DNA of 64,000 bases from Anthopleura xanthogrammica (Eukaryota; Cnidaria; Anthozoa; Actiniaria; Actiniidae), in NCBI GenBank assembly GCA_964019055.1, contig OZ025224.1:7020194-7084193 (forward strand), in the 5' to 3' direction. Numbering within the stretch: position 1 is the stretch's first letter; each line of letters starts with the position of its first letter. The notes beneath the pieces were generated by a model that ran no database searches, was not told the DNA's origin, and saw only the letters and a list, made by a program, of their open reading frames with translations. The position numbers were made by a program, and so were the translations under genes. Shown here in pieces: positions 17,965-30,913 of the stretch.

Positions 17965-20900
17965 TTATTTTCTCACTAAAACTCTTGTAAATTCTTGGAA
18001 AGCGTGCTGAAGCGTGTTGTTCTCTAGCGTCCGTGTAATGTTTTCCCATTCCAGAGCACGCGTCATTCTCTTGAGAATAAAATCCTTTGAATTGTATCCA
18101 TATTTATGTGTTATCTGATGCGCAACTGCTAAACAAAGAAATGATACCCTAGAGAATGACAAGTGGTCTGAAATAGGAAAACATTACACCCAAGCTGAAC
18201 AGGTTTACTAGGAATGGGACTATTCTATTACCAACCTGTACAATTGTTTCCATCTCCAGTGAACCCTGCCTGACAAGTACATTTATAGCTGCCAGGCGAG
18301 TTAGTACAATCTGAATATTTGCTCTTGCATTTACTGGTACCATCATCAAGATTACATTCGTCAATATCTACACATTTATATCCGTCGCCTTTGTAACCAT
18401 GGTTACATTGACAAGTGAAAGAGCCGTCGGTGTTGGTGCAACGAGCATGTGGGGAACACGTAGAATTGGAACATTCATCGATATCTTTGCATATGAATGT
18501 ACTGCTATTCAGCTGCTGAAATCCTGTAAAAACAGTACAAAACATTTACCACTCATACGATAATCATTCTTATGGAAAGCCATTTCAGTTTTATGGCATG
18601 TCTTACCGTGTAAGTGTTGTAAGTCAGTTCCGTACGTTTCCCACTCTTACGATAATCATTCTTATGGAAAGCCATTTCAGTGTTATGGCATGTCTTACCG
18701 TGTAAGTGTTTTAAGTTAATACCGTACGTTTTCCACCCAAACAATAACAATTCTAACTAGAAGCTATTTCAGTGTAAGTCATGCGATAAATTCTTATTGG
18801 AAGCCATTTCAATGTTACGGCATGTTGCACCGTGTACGTGCTGTAAGTCATTACCATATGTTTCCCACTCATACGATACTGAACTATTCTTACGGGAAGC
18901 CATTCCAATATCGTATGGTAAGTGTAAGTTCTGTAATTCAATCCCATGAAAATCACGATAATAGTGTTCAGAACTTCAATCACTTACCTTTCTTACAGCT
19001 ACAATTGTATGATCCAGGAATATTTTTGCAATCTGCGAATGGTCCACAAGTATTATTTTTGCATTCGTCAATGTCTACAAGTAAAAGTTAGGATTATTTC
19101 GTTTAGTCATATGAAAAGCTACAAAGATAAGGCCAACAAAGATTATGGATAAATATACTTTAAATGTCCCAAACGCGCGCTTGACAACAACTAATTCACT
19201 TTAGGTATTTTACCAATTACATTTTTAACTTCTGTGAACTCGAACATGTAACATTTCAGGCTGCCAAAGTGAGGTGTTACACTGCAACGCAATCTCAGCT
19301 ACTTGAAGCGACTTGAAAAATATGCCTTAAAATTGCGAGAAAGTGGGGTTGCATGCAAGACAAATTGCTGGGAAAATTACACAGTGTAAAAGGACCTTCA
19401 GTTAAAGCTGCAGTATTTGTCATGATTTTTTTTTGTTGGATACAGAATGTTTCCCATGATCTCAGCTTTGTAGGTTTTTGATGACTAACTTGATTAAAAT
19501 AAATGAAAATATTACCTGAACAATTGAAATGTTTTTCACTGGGTTGGAAAATGTTGCTCAAGCCCGATCCTTGAAATCCGCTCTTGCATCTACATGTGTA
19601 CGTGCCTAGAGTCTTGCCCTCCTCGTTGCACTCGGCGTTCTGTTTTTCAACACATTTATTCTGAAGTTTGCATACAGACCCTAAAACAAGAAAAAAGTAT
19701 CAAAGCAAAGTGGTGTAACCGTAGTGGACTGTCGAACTTTCAAGTTGACCTCTAGATCTGTATCTAATGTAGGTATAGCTTGTTAGGTCTAGAGCTCGTC
19801 TCGTCTCGTCTCGTCTCGTCTCGTCTCGTCTCGTCTCGTCTCGTCTCGTCTCGTCTCGTCTCGTCTCGTCTCGTCTCGTCTCGTCTCGTCTCGTCTCGTC
19901 TCGTCTCGTCTCGTCTCGTCTCGTCTCGTCTCGTCTCGTCTCGTCTCGTCTCGTCTCGTCTCGTCTCGTCTCGTCTCGTCTCGTCTCGTCTCGTCTCGTC
20001 TCGTCTCGTCTCGTCTCGTCTCGTCTCGTCTCGTCTCGTCTCGTCTCGTCTCGTCTCGTCTCGTCTCGTCTCGTCTCGTCTCGTCTCGTCTCGTCTCGTC
20101 TCGTCTCGTCTCGTCTCGTCTCGTCTCGTCTCGTCTCGTCTCGTCTCGTCTCGTCTCGTCTCGTCTCGTCTCCGAATGGGCTATTGACTCGTACTCACCG
20201 GTGAATTTCCACAATTTTGAAATTAGGTTTAAAACGTAAGTTAACCGTTATTGTCTTGGTTTTACGCTACGATAAACATGGTATGCGTATGATGTTGGAA
20301 TGAAATGTGTATATGATCGTACCATACTGTCAAATGTGCTACTAGTGGTGTATGACTAATCAGAGTGCAGGATTTGTGATGGAGCATTAGTATAGTTCTG
20401 GACTAATGCCGATCAACCTTTCATTAAAATTTGCCTAAGCGTGTATCAAACTCACCTTCCATTCGTAGTTTATCAATCGATATGATATATGGAGGGTCTT
20501 TAACTCCTGTAACAGAATGAAAACTACAATTCAACAATCCTCTTCGTAATGTTTTTTTTGTTGGCGATCTAGAATACCGAGCGTGCACACAGGAAGCCCA
20601 ATTAAGATAAAAGTGATAGACGACAATAATATCTTCAAAATATATCATTACTGGATATCCTGTGGCAGACTAGTTTAAAAATGCATTTGGTATTTTCTTT
20701 GTAATTCCTTCTCGACAAATCCTTGATGCTATCGATTAAGATCGTCATTAAAATATTAATCTAATCTGTAGTATTGAAATCACGCTCGTTTACAAGTACG
20801 TATGAGAATTACTGAGGTACAATGTATAAAGCCTACGGGCTGTCTCTCTTCTAGTATTCCTCTGTCCCTTTCCGAATATATTCTCGGATAAATGTTAATA

Positions 20901-23900
20901 TATTTTAACTTTTTAGAGGTATTTTTGTTTCCAGAGTTGCTATCACTAATTCCTTAACGTTAGAGTGAAATCACTAAACCTTGTCAAATAGATATTAGAC
21001 TAATACACTTTAGTAGACCCTAATCTCATTGTTTTCTTTTGAGTCCATTTGACTATTACAGTTTAATAAGCGGTATGTATTTCACGGGTTTAGTGACTTC
21101 TCTAGCACTAACAGCAATGGCTACTCAAAATGAAAAAAAAAATGCATATCACCTAACGATTTGATTGGCTAATAGAAAACAATGTAGAAAGAAATATTGT
21201 TCGAGTTAGAGGAGACGCTAGTGGGGGGAATGTCGGGAACCGGAAGCGCCTCACAGCGGTTGCGCTTTAGGCTAGTTAATGAGAGTTTTTCTTAGCATTT
21301 TCCTTTTAGTCATATCTCGAAAATAGTTTTGATTTGCACTTACTTCGATAGCCATTGACTTCCACAGCAATGCATGGGTGTGTGTAGTATGAAACAGAGT
21401 TAAAGCGAATGTAACGGTAAGGTTTCTCAACCAGGTTGAGGAAATGGGTGACAAAATGAGCAGGAAAATCTCTTTTAAATTCCTTAAACGTAATAAAATG
21501 AAATGAATAAAAAACATAATACATACAGATTGCACATCTTGAAATCCAGATTACACATCTTGGATTCCAGTTTGCATAATGAGGATTCTAGATTACTCAT
21601 CTTGGATTCCAGATTACACATCTTGGATTCCAGATTACTCATCTTGGATTCCAGATTACACATCTTGGATTTCAGATTACACATCTTGGATTCCAGATTA
21701 CACATCTTGGATTCCAGATTACTCATCTTGGATTCCAGATTACACATCTTGGATTTCAGATTACACATCTTGGATTCCAGATTGCACATCTTGGATTCCA
21801 GATTACACATCTTGGATTCCAGATTGCACATCTTGGATTCCAGATTGCACATCTTGGTATCTAGATGGCACATCTTGGATTCCAGATTGCACATCTTGGA
21901 TTCCAGATTACACATCTTGGATTCCAGATTGCACATCTTGGATTCCAGATTACACATCTTGGATCCCAGATGGCACATCTTGGATTCACGATTACACATC
22001 TTGGATTCCAGATTGCACATCTTGGTATCCAGAATGCACATCTTGGATTCCAGATTGCACATCTTGGATTCCAGATTACACATTTTGGATTCCAGTTTGC
22101 ATAATGAGGATTCTAGATTACTCATCTTGGATTCCAGATTACACATCTTGGATTCCAGATTACTCATCTTGGATTCCAGATTACACATCTTGGATTTCAG
22201 ATTACACATCTTGGATTCCAGATTGCACATCTTGGATTCCAGATTACACATCTTGGATTCCAGATTGCACATCTTGGATTCCAGATTGCACATCTTGGTA
22301 TCTAGATTGCACATCTTGGATTCCAGATTGCACATCTTGGATTCCAGATTACACATCTTGGATTCCAGATTGCACATCTTGGATTCCAGATTACACATCT
22401 TGGATCCCAGATGGCACATCTTGGATTCACAATTACACATCTTGGATTCCAGATTACTCATCTTGGATTCCAGATTACACATCTTGGATTTCAGATTACA
22501 CATCTTGGATTCCAGATTGCACATCTTGGATTCCAGATTACACATCTTGGATTCCAGATTGCACATCTTGGATTCCAGATTGCACATCTTGGTATCTAGA
22601 TTGCACATCTTGGATTCCAGATTGCACATCTTGGATTCCAGATTACACATCTTGGATTCCAGATTGCACATCTTGGATTCCAGATTACACATCTTGGATC
22701 CCAGATGGCACATCTTGGATTCACGATTACACATCTTGGATTCCAGATTGCACATCTTGGTATCCAGAATGCACATCTTGGATTCCAGATTGCACATCTT
22801 GGATTCCAGATTACACATTTTGGATTCCAGATTACACATCTTGGATTCCAGATTACACATCTTGGATTCCAGGTTGCACACCTTGGATTCCAGATTGCAC
22901 ATCTTGGATTCCAGATTACACATCTTGGATTCTAGATTACACATCTTGGATTCCAGATTGCACATCTTGGACTCGAGATTGCACATCTTGGATTCCAGAT
23001 TGCACATCTTGGATTCCAGATTGCACATCTTGGATTCCAGATTACACATTTTGGATTCCAGATTGCACATCTTGGATTCCAGATTACTCATCTTGGATTC
23101 CAGATAGTTCATCTTGTATTTAAAGTCAGTTATTTTAAACTTGACTAACCTTTTTTTCGTTGTTTTCCATCAGGTGATGCCATATTTTTTCATCTTGCGA
23201 TACTTGTAAAGTAAATGCTGTAATGAATTCTCTTTGACCATACGACTTTGTGGTCACGCTACAAATGTAGGAATTTTCCTGAAGATCAACTTGAAGCCAT
23301 GGCTTGTCCATATCATGGTTAGCAGAACACCAAACAACATGATTGTTCAAGCGTGCTTTATTTGGATTATATAACTGACCAAATGAACTGCTCGCGTTGA
23401 ACGCTTCAGAAGGCAATAAACTGTATACATAGTCGTCAGTAAAACCAAGCTGTGTAGATTTATTTTCGCATACTAGAAGTTGGAATTGAAATTGAATTAA
23501 AATAACAAGCTGCCAACAAGCCAACAAGCCAACAAGCCAACAAGCCAACAAGCCAACAAGCCAACAAGCCAACAAGCCAACAAGCCAACAAGCCAACAAG
23601 CCAACAAGCCAACAAGCCAACAAGCCAACAAGCCAACAAGCCAACAAGCCAACAAGCCAACAAGCCAACAAGCCAACAAGCCAACAAGCCAACAAGCCAA
23701 CAAGCCAACAAGCCAACAAGCCAACAAGCCAACAAGCCAACAAGCCAACAAGCCAACAAGCCAACAAGCCAACAAGCCAACAAGCCAACAAGCCAACAAG
23801 CCAACAAGCCAACAAGCCAACAAGCCAACAAGCCAACAAGCCAACAAGCCAACAAGCCAACAAGCCAACAAGTTTGGATTTGGATATTGACAATGTGTTA

Positions 23901-26139
23901 TCGTATTGTAGCAGTAACAAAAGAGGTTTTGTTTCTGGCTGTTACTTATACATCTTTAATATCAAACGATGCATTTGCAACATATTCTGGTCTGATCAGT
24001 TTTCAGCATGTTTTTGCCCTGGTTACCCTGGTTACCCTGGTTAACCCGAATTCCCCCCCCCCCTTCTTTCCCCCCACCTCAACCCCCAAATCCCGCAATT
24101 TAATATGGGTAATGTGAAAGTACAGAATAGACCTTTTTACCGATACGGCGGCCATCTTGAATTATGGGATGCTGAGGGGGCAAACATGAAAATATTTATA
24201 AAGCATAGAGTGGCGGGGTTACTTTCTCAAATAATTTTACGTTTTCATGTTTGACATATTGCTCCACCTAACAGCAAATTCAATTGTTTTTTAGATGTGC
24301 TTCTCAGTGGATAACGTTAAATTATATAAAAAGACACCCTGACCGCTGTGCATGCTATAAATGTTCCGATAATAGCCAATGTGCATGAGCTCGAAATTCT
24401 AGCACAAAGCATGATGGGAAAGTGAGTTCTTACGCTTTTTTGGCTCCTCTAAAAACTCATCTGATAATTTTTTCTTCGACATTTTCTATGGAAATAAAAG
24501 GATTTCAGCAGACGAAAATAACAAAGTATTTTTTTCTGATAGTTCCTTTGATTTCCCTGTTACATTTTTAAAGAACTCACTTTCCCAGAGTACTTTGTGA
24601 GCTTTGATACACATTGCCTATTGCCCCCTCAGCATCCCATAATGTCTTACTTAAAACAATAGATTCCAAGATGGCAGCCGTATCGGCAAAAAGGTCTATA
24701 ATACCTGGTTGGACTTCATAGTTGTCACCAGATTTCTTCATAACCCTTGCAGGTATATATATATCCTCCTCAAAACTGTTACGTCCTATATCTTTAGCCA
24801 AAACCCTGACTCCTGGCTTCACTCCATCTTTCAGCGGTGGTTTATCAATGATAACATCTTCACGTTTAAATTCCAGATCTTTGCCATAACGACGAGGCTC
24901 TAAATAGATCGTGCTTCCATTTTGCCCGTGGAAGATAGCACGCGGATAAGCATAGTAGTCATCGTTCCTCTTTAGTCTTAAGATTACGTCCTCACCTAAA
25001 GATCGGTAGATGAAAACGATATAAATGTAATAGTACAGTTTATTAATTTTTTTCAATCCAAAGTTTATAGGTTCTAAATAATAATTTTCTTTCAAGCGGG
25101 AAATACACGTTGGGATTTTTCGGCCCGATTCATCGTCCATACACCATCGGGAATCAAATCGTGCGTGTAGTTTAGAGCTAAATTCGAGCTCGATTTAAAC
25201 AAAATTGAATCGGCCCGATACATAAAATCTGTCACAGATTTTCTCATGTCGGCCCGATTTTTCAAATTAAATTGGGCTTGAACAAAATTGGTTCGACAAT
25301 CGCAGCTTGTAGATGGGCCTTTACAATAAAAAGAAAATTGGTTCGATTCCCATCTGGTACTCAGATATTTTTTGAGTTGTTCATTTAGCTTGTGACATTG
25401 GTATCTTAATTGATAATGATATAGAACACATACGGTGATTCTACAATCATTTACTTAATATTACAACTGAAATCAAATATATAAGATACAAGAGAAACAA
25501 TTCTTTTAACCAAAGTTTTTGGAACCTTACTATTGCGAAGTATATTCAAACACACACAAAAAATAAAATAAAATAAAATAAAAAGGTTAAAAAGGTTAAA
25601 AATTTGTAAGTCGAGCAAAGCCGAATACCTGATAATGTAATCCTTACAGATAATCTATTTTGCAGTTTTTTTCGGAGACATGTTATCAGTCGGAATGGAA
25701 GCTTTTTTAAAGTGATAACCTTGCGCAAGCGGTTCGCTGGTCGTCAACTTTGATTTGAAAGCTATGAAAATTAAGTCTTTTTCTTGAAATGGGATTGAAA
25801 AACAAAAATTGAATGCGTCAAATATCGCTTTTCTCTTGTTAGTACTGAAGACAAAGATAATCAAAGTGTAAAATGTAGTAAAAACAACAAACAACAATCA
25901 CAATTCAAGTATTTCCGACCAAATATCTTAATATCTTAATATCGTATAATGGCACCGTATCAAGAGTTTTCGCATTTTTTTGGTCGACTTCTTTTACGAA
26001 ATCTTAGTTAACATCAATGAATGTACCTTATATGAAGCGTTTTCTACGGAACTCGGCAGGACTTACCATTTCTTACAGGTTTCGTTGAACCAGGGAATAC
26101 GAAAATGAGAAGAAAGGAAGCCAAAAAAATGAATTTCAT
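17965..26139 (-). CDS. Gene B: secreted F5/8C-EGF protein, 9 exons
   Basis: Tandem copy of gene A with the same exon lengths and splice sites. Exons: 26067-26139, 24705-24995, 23150-23472, 21344-21482, 20456-20506, 19516-19680, 18988-19074, 18236-18523, 17965-18128; 526 residues predicted. The signal peptide, the unrecognised 97-residue domain, the discoidin domain, four EGF domains and the tail are all intact. Few amino-acid changes from A are visible: Asn to Lys in the discoidin domain (QDEKIW), Gly to Ser in EGF1 (FQPSEKHF) and Pro to Arg in the tail (ENITRTL). Introns 3, 5 and 2 differ from A mainly in repeat number. The high similarity points to a recent duplication or to gene conversion. 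Confidence 0.8.
18524..18987 (-). repeat. Intron 7 repeat, gene B
   Basis: The same 464-bp array of degenerate units of about 92 bp as in gene A, practically identical. Confidence 0.75.
19795..20172. repeat. (CGTCT)n satellite, about 76 units, intron 5 of B
   Basis: 378 bp of perfect 5-bp repeat at the position equivalent to 10248-11350; about one third the length seen in gene A. Confidence 0.97.
21527..23115. repeat. 21-bp minisatellite with higher-order repeats, intron 3 of B
   Basis: About 76 units fill 95% of the 1667-bp intron. Marker variants recur as blocks: the unit pair containing TTTGCATAATGAGGATTC appears at about 21569 and again at about 22095, and runs of variant order such as GATCCCAGATGGCACATC then GATTCACGATTACAC recur at about 21963, 22402 and 22697. 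So blocks of several hundred bp were duplicated, not only single units. Confidence 0.94.
23513..23872. repeat. 8-bp repeat (CCAACAAG)n, 45 units, intron 2 of B
   Basis: 360 bp of perfect repeat, again starting exactly 40 nt from the exon 3 acceptor. Confidence 0.95.
24128..24698. mobile_element. MITE with AAGATGGC-type ends, intron 2 of B
   Basis: Copy of the element at 14424-14994, with the same inverted ends and the same 6-bp distance to the exon 2 donor. Confidence 0.75.
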
Positions 26140-26440
26140 GACTTCAGCATGGTAAAACAAGTCATCCAAGTATTGACAGAAAAAGACACCTTGCACGGGT
26201 TGTTAATTAATGATGTCATACAAAACAATCACATTCATTTATTTCATTATCTAGTGTGAAATGATTCTAATTGCTGCGAGCGTAGCGAGAAGCGATATTA
26301 ATCTCGCAGATGCGGTCTCCCTGTGGAATCCATATAATTAACGGTGGTGAATAAAGATTTTACGATTTCGTTCTTTTGGAGACGATTTTTGGTGCCTTAG
26401 TAATTGTGGTCTGCGGTGACTTCATACCATTATTACTTAA

Positions 26441-26676
26441 GGGCGATGTTACACGAGACGATTTGCAACGACGATTTTTCGCAACACGCCGTTGCGCAAA
26501 AGGTTCATACCATGTAACATGCCAGATGGAACTATTTTTTTTTTTGCGTAATTCGACTTCAGGCAATACGTTGCGAGATGGTGATCTTAAGTCAAAACCT
26601 TTCAACTCAAAATGACGAATTTTTCGCAGCGTTGAACGAAAAATCGTCGTTGCAAATCGTCTCGTGTGACATCGCC
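26441..26676. mobile_element. TTAA-flanked MITE, copy 3
   Basis: The same 236-bp element upstream of gene B, bounded by TTAA at 26437-26440 and 26677-26680. To its right the sequence differs from units A and 0 and continues into the long intergenic block. Confidence 0.8.
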
Positions 26677-27620
26677 TTAAGGTTCGTGCGCGCGCCGTCT
26701 TTCTTGGGAGCATCGTGAAGTATCGAGGATATAGATGCCAAAACGATGGCGCGCACAAGTTTTTGAACAAGTACAAACAAGTAATTGACCTCGTTTTCAA
26801 AACGGTTTTTCGTGTAGTTAAGAAATATAAAATGGCGCGCGTGTCTATATACTGTGATATAAACACGCTGGGAGCTGTAGAGCAAGAGAGAAGTCGTAGA
26901 GAAACACGAGGCGCAGCCGCAGTCTTTCAGCTCGTGGTGTATGCTTTGGCTGACGTTCACAAGCTACAAGGACTGTAAGTTTATTTATTTTACAAGAATT
27001 TAAAAAAAAGCTTGGAGAAAAAACTGGGAAAAAGCTTTCTTTTCTGACCTCTCGCTGTCTTTTTCTACTTCATCTACAACAGTAAAGAGTGACATAAGCC
27101 GGCACACATTCCTAATAGTATTTAAAGGTTTTGTGAATTGTTTGGAGACGAATTTTTTCAGGTTAGTAAATTCATAGGGTTTTTGAGCTTTATATTTTCT
27201 TCTTTTCTCAGTCCTTGATGATCCTGATCGCTGCATTTAACATCTGATTCGATAAACTAAAAAAGATGGATTTGAATTTTCTGAATACATCTGTTTTACG
27301 GGGGATTATTGAGATTTTTCAATGCAGTAGTGAATTTTTAGCAGCAAAGGTCGATTCTATTCCTTGTCTTCCTTGTTTTAGCTTTGCCGTAAAATATTCT
27401 CAGCTTTTTGTCAATTTCTTCGTCATTCATTAAGTAAAACTCAGTGAGAATACCGTTTTCTTTTCGCTAAGCTGTTAAAAATCACCATAAGTTCTTTTCA
27501 AAATGACTTTTTTAAATATATCTTCTTGTTGTTGTTTTTGAAGCTGATGGTGGTTGTTTGGTACGCCGAGTTTTAACTTTTCGTAATGATGACTTTTACG
27601 CCAAACGCCGTTTAATATAT
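26677..27620. other. Intergenic block, first copy
   Basis: No gene recognised. The block is repeated at 47355-48012 plus 55084-55230. Relative to this copy, the second lacks about 155 bp (26912-27060 here). It contains the empty TTAA site (27475-27478) that received the 7.07 kb transposon in the second copy. Confidence 0.6.
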
Positions 27621-27631
27621 AGAGATTACTT

Positions 27632-27766
27632 CATGGAAAGAGCGCGCGTACGGTTTTTATTCACGAGTTGTGAAGTATCATAAAACGAACAAGCGAGTCT
27701 TCGAGCGCGTGAGTTTTATGATACGAAACAACGAGTGAATAAAAACTGTACAAAGCACTTTCCATG
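27632..27766. repeat. Imperfect palindrome of about 135 bp
   Basis: CATGGAAAG at the left end pairs with CTTTCCATG at the right end. The arms share CGGTTTTTATTCAC/GTGAATAAAAACTG and ATCATAAAAC/GTTTTATGAT, so nearly the whole stretch folds into one hairpin. Confidence 0.75.
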
Positions 27767-28738
27767 GTGTTTTCTTTTTATTATATTCATACCGAGATTC
27801 GGTTTCTAAGTTTAATCTTTTCAACTTCTAGACTTTTAGTTTACACTAAAAATGATTGCGAAAGCTTACCGAAGTTTCTGTCGCCTTCTTACACGACAAA
27901 GCTGCCTTTCAATTCCTCGTTGTTGTTTAATACATTTTTAAGAGCTTTTCCACGAGATTTACACCTCGGTCAGCTTTTCCTCCGCTCTACTATTGGTATT
28001 TCATCGATTTTCTCTTTGGTTTCGTCGTCTAAATTATATTTTCATCCATGTTTTGAACTCAAACTTTCTAGTTTAGGTCTCACCGAATTGAAGTCGTCTT
28101 CTTACAAAAGCAACTGAAGCTGACTTTCCTTGTTGTTGTTCAAGTTTTCAGTACTTTTAAAGAACTTTTCCAATAGATTTACATCTCAGGCAGCTTTTTC
28201 TCCGCTTTACTATAGGTAATTCATCGATTTTCCCTTTGGTTTTGTCGTCTAAAATATAGTTTCATTCATGTTTTGAAATAAAAACTTTCTAGTCGAAAGT
28301 CTCACACGAAAGAGCAGTGGAGCCCGTTGCTGCCGACTTCTGAATGGACGTATCGTTTTTCTCACACGTGAAGAAAAGCCGTACGTGGCTTCTGATTGGA
28401 CGTATCGTTTTTCTCACACGTGAAAAAGCGATACGCGCATTGTGATTGGTTGGGAAAAGTGAACGAACGAAAATTTATTACACAGGATTTTACTGAGTAA
28501 ATCTCGGTATGTATATGATAAAAATAATTATTATATGGCTACGATAGTACGCGCGCTCTGATTGGCTGATTTCCGGTCTGAGATTTTCCCATCTCAGACC
28601 GTTACCATGATAATTGGTCCGGATCGTATATCAAATTTGCGAGTTTGTTTACAATTTTCACGGCGCGAAATTTGACATTTTTTCTCGTTAAACAAGAAAT
28701 TTATAAGCAAAATTTTAAAAAAAGCGAACAAAGAAATT

Positions 28739-29033
28739 ATGAGCGATGAAGAGGACCAAACGAATTTTACTTCCCTGACGAGCTCGAAGTGGACATGAAA
28801 ATGAAAACCAACAATATGAAAACACAGCTCCTAACAGTCAAGAACAGATTGAAAACTTCGTTACAAACCAGAAAGCTAAAAATACGATTAGAAAAACCAA
28901 GTCGGACATGAACATACTCCATAAATATTTAAACAGTCTTGGAAAAAACACAGAGATTGAAAGCTTACCAGCTAACGACCTAGACCATCTGTTAAACAAG
29001 TTCTTGTTTAGTTTGTTCCACTTCGATGAATGA
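28739..29033 (+). pseudogene. Crypton/KIAA1958-like N-terminal remnant
   Basis: An ATG opens the start MSDEEDQTNF. After about 17 codons the frame must shift to continue into a segment with IENFVTNQKAKNTIRKTKSD (about 28849-28908), then LHKYLNSLGKN and LPANDLDHLLNKFL, ending TGA at 29031. This resembles the N-terminal region of Crypton-type tyrosine-recombinase proteins and their KIAA1958-like relatives, which precedes the catalytic domain. The catalytic part is absent, so this is a broken or non-autonomous copy. Assignment is by remembered motif only. Confidence 0.4.
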
Positions 29034-29278
29034 GCTTAGTTCTATTACGATTGTTTAAAAAAAAAAACTTCTGTGACATCGGTCTGAAGGGTCTTTAAAG
29101 TTCTTTGTGTATAAAATATAGCAGTTTTCTGATGTAATAAACGCACGATTTGACAGTTTGACTTTATGTGTTTTGCCAGTTGGAAACGATCGATACCTGG
29201 CCAATCGATATTCGCGCGATACATGAAATTCGCGTGTTTTTATCGACGCAGCTAAAAAAACAGCCATATAATAAACGA

Positions 29279-29393
29279 TTTATTAACCTCGCTTGCTCGG
29301 TCTTTACGAGAAAATATCAGACCTCGGTCTTTTTTGTACGGTCAAGACCTCGGTCTGATATTTTCCCGTACAGACCTCGCGCTCGGTTAATAA
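29279..29393. mobile_element. Foldback element, 21-bp perfect inner arms
   Basis: Perfect inverted arms at 29310-29330 and 29345-29365 (GAAAATATCAGACCTCGGTC...). The hairpin continues outward imperfectly to TTATTAACC on the left and GGTTAATAA on the right. It looks like a small foldback MITE. Confidence 0.65.
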
Positions 29394-29398
29394 TCCTT

Positions 29399-30859
29399 TA
29401 AAATCAAGGCTTTCACGAATAAAACAAAGGTTTAAATTTATTATTTTATCATAATAGCACAGTATTTGCTTTCAAAAATGCACAATGTCCACTTAGCTTG
29501 GTATTTAGCTGAGATTGCAGTGGATTTCTCCCTCTGATAGCTGAGAAAATCTTACTTTTTTATAGTTATTTTGCACTGTCACTTATTTTTCGTTTAATGA
29601 ATTGTTTCCTAGGAAATTACGGCTCTACTTTAACATTCAAATCATTTTCTTCCGTGATTTTCCGGGTTTTTTTTCCTTAAAAGGTTGAGCGTGTCTCTGT
29701 CCTCTGATATAAACACGGTAGTCAGCCAATCAGAGCGCGCGTAGTATCTCAAATATTTTATAATCATTTATATCAATATCTCAATAGAAATCATTCTAAT
29801 TCATACAACTAAAATTTATCATGGAAAACTATAACTTTCTTTTAATGTAGCGTTGCTATGAACTGACCTTTGTATGGGACCTGTGTCCTGTTGGTCAGAC
29901 CCTAAACCGATCGAGTAGCCCATTGCATTTTTTTTTTTTTTTCATTTTTTGTGAATTATTTTTGAAGCTGTAATTTGTACTGTAAGTTTGTATTTTGATA
30001 TCTGTGTATTTAAGCTAATTCTAATTACCTTTGAGGTGGAGCGCTGTTTTCTCTTAAACTAGTAGAAGTATGTGGACCAAACTTAGCACACATCGTTTCC
30101 TGGCGCTAAGCAAAAGAGCTTATGTATTATATTGTAGTTCTCGGCGTTTTCTTGGCCGCTGGCCTCAACGACGCGGCAAACGTTTGACGTCTGAACTGGA
30201 CCTTATATGATCTTTCATGTGAGTGATGTAGCAAGTATCAGTGTATGAGGCATAAGAATTCCATTACCCGTTGTTTCAAGACCTTCAAAAGCCTAAGGAG
30301 CCACTTTATAAAATTAAAATTATAAATTCAGCTAGAATGGTATTCAGTTGAAAATATATCGTTTATTCCTTCAGGACCAGAGGTTAATTATTATAAGTAA
30401 AAGCATGAGCTGAGAGTGAACATAAAAGAGTTAAGGAAGAAAAGAATGAAAGGAAGAAAGCGAGAGGAGGAAAAATAGGGAAGAAAAGGATAAAGAATGA
30501 AAGAGATAGAAAATGAAAACGAAGGCAGGGAAAAAGAAAAAGAAAGAAAGAAAAAAGAAATAGGAAATAGGAAATATGATTAGGAAGAAATAAAGGAACA
30601 TAGCTGAGAAAGAAATAAGAAAAGAAAGGAAGTGGAACATACAAGTGTTACATTGTCTGTTTGTTTTTTACACAACTGACGTAGCGAAGATCAAAATTGC
30701 TGAAAGGAAAAGTAGGTTCCAGAAATCTTGAGACCTCAGAGTCGATCCACTGCCCCCAAGAAAATTAAGATCTGAAATAACAAAAGCAAATCCGCAGATG
30801 AGAACAATCTTTTAAATTGTGCAACAAAAGACTAATGAAACCAAGCCACTGAGTGTTTG
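29399..30859. other. Intergenic DNA, duplicated at 55231-56688
   Basis: No gene recognised. It includes a purine-rich low-complexity tract (about 30417-30640) that yields open frames of Phe, Leu and Ser on the minus strand without coding character. The second copy differs by a few substitutions and small indels. Confidence 0.6.

Positions 30860-30911
<52 letters not shown>
30860..30911. repeat. (AAT)n microsatellite at a LINE 3' end
   Basis: About 17 units of AAT. On the minus strand this is the (TTA)n tail following the LINE fragment at 30912-32035. The second copy (56689-56727) has about 13 units. Confidence 0.9.

Positions 30912-30913
<2 letters not shown>

Larger units (their letters stand above)
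27621..29398. other. 1.78 kb stretch present only in the first intergenic copy
   Basis: Compared with the second intergenic copy (joined directly near 55230), this stretch is extra. It holds a long palindrome, two diverged direct repeats of about 190 bp (about 27905-28095 and 28120-28300), short repeats containing TTTCTCACACGTGAA (28350-28430), a Crypton-like coding remnant and a foldback element at its right end. Whether it was inserted here or deleted from the other copy cannot be settled from the window. Confidence 0.65.

Noticed and set aside
23135..23920. Leu/Val/Ala/Cys/Trp-rich open frames fused to the discoidin exon
   Set aside because: The hydrophobic part is translation of the intronic 8-bp repeat upstream of a good acceptor (23473-23474); it is not a membrane protein domain.
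26360..26866. Open frames across the TTAA MITE upstream of genes B and C
   Set aside because: They run through an inverted-repeat element and its flank; the frame differs between unit copies.
27764..28117. 117-residue open frame on the plus strand
   Set aside because: It spans one of two diverged direct repeats, and the second repeat does not keep the frame; no recognisable domain.
30384..30644. Phe/Leu/Ser-rich open frames on the minus strand (also 56212-56472)
   Set aside because: They translate a purine-rich low-complexity tract, with two overlapping frames both open; no conserved motif.
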